Assembly: GCA_012719335.1 (NCBI GenBank)
Contig: JAAYAO010000484.1
Coordinates: forward strand, 1-7,967
Source of the DNA: Propionibacterium sp.
GTDB lineage: Bacteria > Actinomycetota > Actinomycetes > Propionibacteriales > Propionibacteriaceae
Direction of reading: 5' to 3'
DNA length: 7,967 nt
Shown: piece after piece, positions 5,191 to 7,967 of the stretch
How the letters are laid out: each line of letters starts with the position of its first letter
Position numbering within the stretch: position 1 is the stretch's first letter
Notes under the pieces: model-generated
Databases searched by the model: none
Told to the model about the DNA's origin: nothing
The model's input: only the letters and a program-made list of their open reading frames with translations
Translations under genes and position numbers: made by a program

Positions 5191-6417
5191 ATGTCTGCAA
5201 CGCCCGAGGTCGGCTACTCCGAATGGAAGCCCAGCTACCTGCGGGTCGTACTGACCTTCGGGGTGCTGATGGCGATCACTCCCCTGACCATCGACATGTA
5301 CCTGCCCGGGGTGCCCCAGATGGTGGCCGACCTCGACGCCAGCACCTCCCAGGGTGCGGCCACGGTGACCGGCATGTTGATCGGCATGGCGGTCGGGCAG
5401 ATCGTGATCGGCCCCCTGGTGGACGCCTGGGGCCGGCACCGGCCGATCATGATCGGCCTGGTGTTGCATGCGCTCACCTCGGTCGCGATCGCTTTCGCCC
5501 CGACCATCGAATCACTGTTGGCGCTGCGGGTGTTGCAGGGCCTGGTCGGGTCGATGTTGACCGTGACGATCACCGCCGCGGTGCGGGACCTGTATTCGGG
5601 ACGCAAGGCCGCGGCGCTGTTCTCGCAGTTGATGCTGGTGCTCGGGGTGGCCCCGATCCTGGCGCCGGCGCTCGGGTCGGCGGTGCTGCAGTTCACCTCC
5701 TGGCGGGGCATCTTCATCGTGCTGGCCGTGGTGACCGCGCTGCTGCTGGTGGTGACCGTCCTGGGGGTGCGCGAAACCCTGCCGAAGGAACGTCGTCGGG
5801 TGGCCGGGCTGAAGTCGTCGTTGCAGACCTACGCCCTGGTGCTGAAGGACCCGGCCTATCTGGCGATGGTGGTGGTGAACGGCATGACCTCGGCGGCGAT
5901 GTTCACCTATATCGCGGCCTCCCCCTTCATCTTCCAGGAGATGTTCGGGCTGTCCGAGGGCCGTTACGCCCTGGTGTTCGGGGTGAACGCCGCGGTGATG
6001 ATCCTGATGGTGCAGCTCAACCCGGTGCTGCTGCGCCGGTTCAACCCCGGGCCGATCATGGTGGGTGCGTTGGCCCTGGCCACGGTCACCGCCACCCTGC
6101 TGATGATCACCTCCCACCTGCAGATCGGTGGGGTGCTGCTGGTCGCCGGGTTGATCGCGTTGACCAACGGTTTCAGTGGCCTCGCCGGGCCGAACTCCCA
6201 GGCCATCGCCCTGCACCGCCACGGTGCCCACGCCGGCAGCGCGGCCGCCCTGCTCGGCACCGCCCGCTTCGCCACCGCCGGGGTGGTCGGGCCGGTGGTG
6301 GGCCTGTTCCTGACCGACACCGCCGCACCCCTGGGGGTGCTGATGGCGTTGGCGCAGGTGATTGCCCTGATCGCGGTCGGGTTGGCCTGGAAGCGGATCA
6401 CCGCCGAGCAGTACTGA
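5191..6417 (+). CDS. MFS multidrug efflux transporter, Bcr/CflA type (DHA1)
   Basis: This 408-residue inner-membrane proton-driven exporter has about 12 predicted transmembrane segments. The Bcr/CflA hallmarks are clear. TM1 ends in TPLTIDMYLPGVPQM, followed by a short loop. Motif A is GPLVDAWGRHRPI between TM2 and TM3. RVLQGLVGS lies in TM4, followed by AAVRDLYSGRKAA. The antiporter motif C region LVLGVAPILAPALGSAV is in TM5, and TSWRGIF precedes TM6. A loop rich in basic residues (RETLPKERRRVAG) splits the two six-helix halves. The length matches the family (about 400). Substrates in the family include bicyclomycin, chloramphenicol and sulfonamides, but the specific drug cannot be read from sequence. 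The frame is open back to 5125. The ATG at 5191 is chosen because it sits seven bases after a TACTCT -10 and starts just before the cytoplasmic N-tail (MSATPEVGYSEWKPSYLR). A stand-alone gene is likely, divergent from the zinc-ribbon operon. Confidence 0.93.
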   Translation: MSATPEVGYSEWKPSYLRVVLTFGVLMAITPLTIDMYLPGVPQMVADLDASTSQGAATVTGMLIGMAVGQIVIGPLVDAWGRHRPIMIGLVLHALTSVAIAFAPTIESLLALRVLQGLVGSMLTVTITAAVRDLYSGRKAAALFSQLMLVLGVAPILAPALGSAVLQFTSWRGIFIVLAVVTALLLVVTVLGVRETLPKERRRVAGLKSSLQTYALVLKDPAYLAMVVVNGMTSAAMFTYIAASPFIFQEMFGLSEGRYALVFGVNAAVMILMVQLNPVLLRRFNPGPIMVGALALATVTATLLMITSHLQIGGVLLVAGLIALTNGFSGLAGPNSQAIALHRHGAHAGSAAALLGTARFATAGVVGPVVGLFLTDTAAPLGVLMALAQVIALIAVGLAWKRITAEQY

Positions 6418-6431
6418 GCCCGGGCCCGGGC
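6418..6431. other. 14-bp perfect palindrome immediately after the MFS stop codon
   Basis: GCCCGGGCCCGGGC is self-complementary and starts at the base after the TGA at 6415-6417. It can fold as a five-pair stem with a GGCC loop. No T-tract follows, so a terminator role for the MFS transcript is possible but unproven. It also lies 21 bp upstream of the next gene's -10. Confidence 0.35.
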
Positions 6432-6451
6432 GCGATCGTCGGTGACGGTGA

Positions 6452-6457
6452 GACAAT
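6452..6457 (+). promoter_or_regulatory. Candidate -10 box giving a leaderless Xaa-Pro aminopeptidase transcript
   Basis: GACAAT keeps the critical A at position 2 and T at position 6 of a -10 box. It is followed by seven bases and the ATG at 6465. There is no Shine-Dalgarno site before this ATG. An alternative ATG at 6456 overlaps the box itself. Confidence 0.4.
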
Positions 6458-6464
6458 GCGATCC

Positions 6465-7949
6465 ATGAGTGACAAGCAACCCGAATTGCCGAACCGGCAA
6501 ACCGCCTTCACCGAGGCCTTCAAGGAGTTCATCGCCGCCGACTGGGCGCCCTACTCCACCGAGGTGCCCGAACGGTTGCCGGCCTCGGTGGCCGCGGAGG
6601 CACGCCGGGCCACGGTGAGCGAGATGTTCCCCGGTGACCGGCTGGTGATTCCCGCCGGCGGGTTGAAGGTGCGTTCCAACGACACCGACTACCGGTTCCG
6701 TCCGCACTCGGCCTTCGCCCACCTGACCGGGTTGGGCACCGACCGCGAACCCGACGCGGTGTTGGTGCTGGAACCCACCGATGACGGGCACGAGGCCACC
6801 TTGTACTTCAAGCCCCGGGCACCGCGTACCGACCCGGAGTTCTACGCCGACGCCCGTTACGGCGAGATGTGGGTGGGCCAACGCGAATCCCTCGACGAGA
6901 TGTCGGCGATGACCGGTATCTCCTGCGCCTCGATCGACGACTTCGGTACCGCCCTGGAGAAGAACGCCGACAGCACCCGGATTCGGGTGCTGCGCGACGC
7001 CTCGGCCACGATCACCGCCCGGGTCGACGAGCTGCGCGAGGTCGAACAGCGCGAGCAGGCCCGGGCGACCGACGACGAGCTGACCGTCGCGCTCAGCGAA
7101 CTGCGGCTGATCAAGGACGACTTCGAGATCGGCCAGATGCAACAGGCCTGCGACGACACCGCCGACGCCTTCGCCGCGGTGGTGGCCGACCTGCCCGAAG
7201 CCGTCCGCCGGGGTCGGGGCGAACGGTGGGTGGAGGGCGTCTTCGGGCTGTACGCCCGGCACGCGGGCAACGCGGTCGGTTACGACACGATCGCCGCCGG
7301 TGGTGACCACGCCAATACCCTGCACTGGATTCGCAACGACGGCGACCTGCGCGACGGCGACCTGCTGCTGATCGACGCCGGCATCGAGCTGGACACCCTC
7401 TACACCGCCGACATCACCCGCACCCTGCCGGTGAACGGCCGGTTCACCGCACCCCAGCGCAAGGTCTACGACGCGGTACTGGAAGCCGCCGACGCGGCCC
7501 TGACGATGTGCCACCCGGGCACCCCGTTCATCGAGGTGCACCGGGCCGCGATCACGGTGCTGGCCCGCCGCCTGCACGAATGGGGTCTGCTGCCGGTCAC
7601 CCCGGAGGAATCGCTGGACCCCGAAACCGGCGGTCACCACCGGCGCTGGATGGTGCACGGCACCTCGCACCACCTCGGTATCGACGTGCACGACTGTGCC
7701 CAAGCCCGCAACGAGCACTACCGCGAAGGCACCCTGCGGGCGGGCATGATCATCACCGTCGAACCGGGCCTGTACTTCAAGGCCACCGACCTGCTGGTGC
7801 CCGACGAACTCAAGGGCATCGGGGTACGGATCGAGGACGACGTGCTGATCACCGAGGACGGTCCCCGGATTCTCTCCTCGGCCCTGCCGCGCACCGCCGA
7901 CGACGTCGAGAAGTGGATGGCCCCGCTGCTGGCCCGGGGCCGGCGGTGA
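6465..7949 (+). CDS. pepP: Xaa-Pro aminopeptidase (aminopeptidase P, peptidase family M24B)
   Basis: This 494-residue cytoplasmic metallopeptidase releases the N-terminal residue from peptides whose second residue is proline. An N-terminal AMP_N domain covers about residues 45-180, with the typical RFRPHSAFAHLTGL...PDAVLVLEP stretch. The catalytic pita-bread domain follows from about residue 220. All five di-metal ligands are visible: D in LLLIDAGIEL, D in YTADITRT, H in HGTSHHLGIDVHD, E in ITVEPGLYF and E in GVRIEDDVLIT. The proton-shuttle histidines of the family are also present (NTLHW and SHHLG regions). Length fits actinobacterial members (about 490-500; E. coli PepP is 441). The start at 6465 is preferred over the ATG at 6456 because it follows a GACAAT -10 by seven bases; the difference is three residues. 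It lies 47 bp after the MFS gene on the same strand but appears to have its own promoter. TGA is at 7947-7949; the last 18 bp of the window contain no feature. Confidence 0.96.
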   Translation: MSDKQPELPNRQTAFTEAFKEFIAADWAPYSTEVPERLPASVAAEARRATVSEMFPGDRLVIPAGGLKVRSNDTDYRFRPHSAFAHLTGLGTDREPDAVLVLEPTDDGHEATLYFKPRAPRTDPEFYADARYGEMWVGQRESLDEMSAMTGISCASIDDFGTALEKNADSTRIRVLRDASATITARVDELREVEQREQARATDDELTVALSELRLIKDDFEIGQMQQACDDTADAFAAVVADLPEAVRRGRGERWVEGVFGLYARHAGNAVGYDTIAAGGDHANTLHWIRNDGDLRDGDLLLIDAGIELDTLYTADITRTLPVNGRFTAPQRKVYDAVLEAADAALTMCHPGTPFIEVHRAAITVLARRLHEWGLLPVTPEESLDPETGGHHRRWMVHGTSHHLGIDVHDCAQARNEHYREGTLRAGMIITVEPGLYFKATDLLVPDELKGIGVRIEDDVLITEDGPRILSSALPRTADDVEKWMAPLLARGRR

Positions 7950-7967
7950 ACGGCAACCTCCGGCGCC

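Noticed and set aside
5058..5192. Starts at 5192 or 5127 for the zinc-ribbon protein
   Set aside because: They would add 24-45 residues unlike the family, have no ribosome site, and lie upstream of the likely -10 box at 5093-5098.
5964..7718. A 584-residue open frame on the minus strand across the MFS gene and pepP
   Set aside because: It is antisense to two clearly conserved genes, with low-complexity Val/Gly/His/Gln content and no domain pattern. Absence of stops is expected at this GC content.
4302..7949. A single 1215-residue open frame on the plus strand that would fuse a novel long protein to the Xaa-Pro aminopeptidase
   Set aside because: The frame up to 6455 runs antisense to the zinc-ribbon gene and out of frame through the MFS gene. 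Its composition (Gly/Arg/His/Pro-rich) is that of a GC-rich shadow. Only the part from 6465 encodes a recognisable protein.

Overview
The window is high-GC DNA with actinobacterial hallmarks. These are a CCTS/HGIPD-type methionine aminopeptidase, a type A RNase P RNA, a coiled-coil C4 zinc-ribbon protein of the mycobacterial Rv2229c type, -10 boxes of the TANNNT class, and several genes that appear to be read from leaderless mRNAs. The order Propionibacteriales is plausible, but the lineage below phylum cannot be fixed by eye. The window holds ordinary chromosomal housekeeping genes. I see no mobile element, CRISPR array, tRNA or integration site.

Layout, left to right. (1) 1-572 (+): the 3' two thirds of a type I methionine aminopeptidase. 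(2) 578-1888 (-): a convergent gene for a secreted, probably seven-bladed beta-propeller (HAF-repeat) protein. It has a His/Asp-rich insertion, a Pro/Glu tandem repeat, and an LPATG motif that ends the protein with no membrane anchor. Its promoter carries a palindrome resembling a Zur (zinc uptake regulator) box. (3) 1985-2345 (+): rnpB, fired from a promoter back to back with that of the HAF gene. (4) 2346-2476: 131 bp without a gene, containing a degenerate two-copy repeat. (5) 2477-3931 (-): an RNB-family exoribonuclease without N-terminal cold-shock domains. (6) 3955-4314 (-): a 119-residue protein that looks like a degenerate RNase H fold. Its start overlaps by one base the stop of (7) 4314-5057 (-), the C4 zinc-ribbon protein, whose best start codon is ATC. 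(8) 5191-6417 (+): a Bcr/CflA-type MFS drug exporter, divergent from the zinc-ribbon gene. (9) 6465-7949 (+): a full-length Xaa-Pro aminopeptidase (M24B).

Functional themes are RNA turnover (rnpB, the RNB exonuclease, the RNase H-like remnant and its zinc-ribbon partner) and N-terminal peptide trimming by two M24 'pita-bread' metallopeptidases at opposite ends. The points most worth a second look are the apparent ATC initiation codon, the RNase H-like protein lacking catalytic aspartates, and the putatively zinc-regulated surface protein with a cut-off sortase signal.
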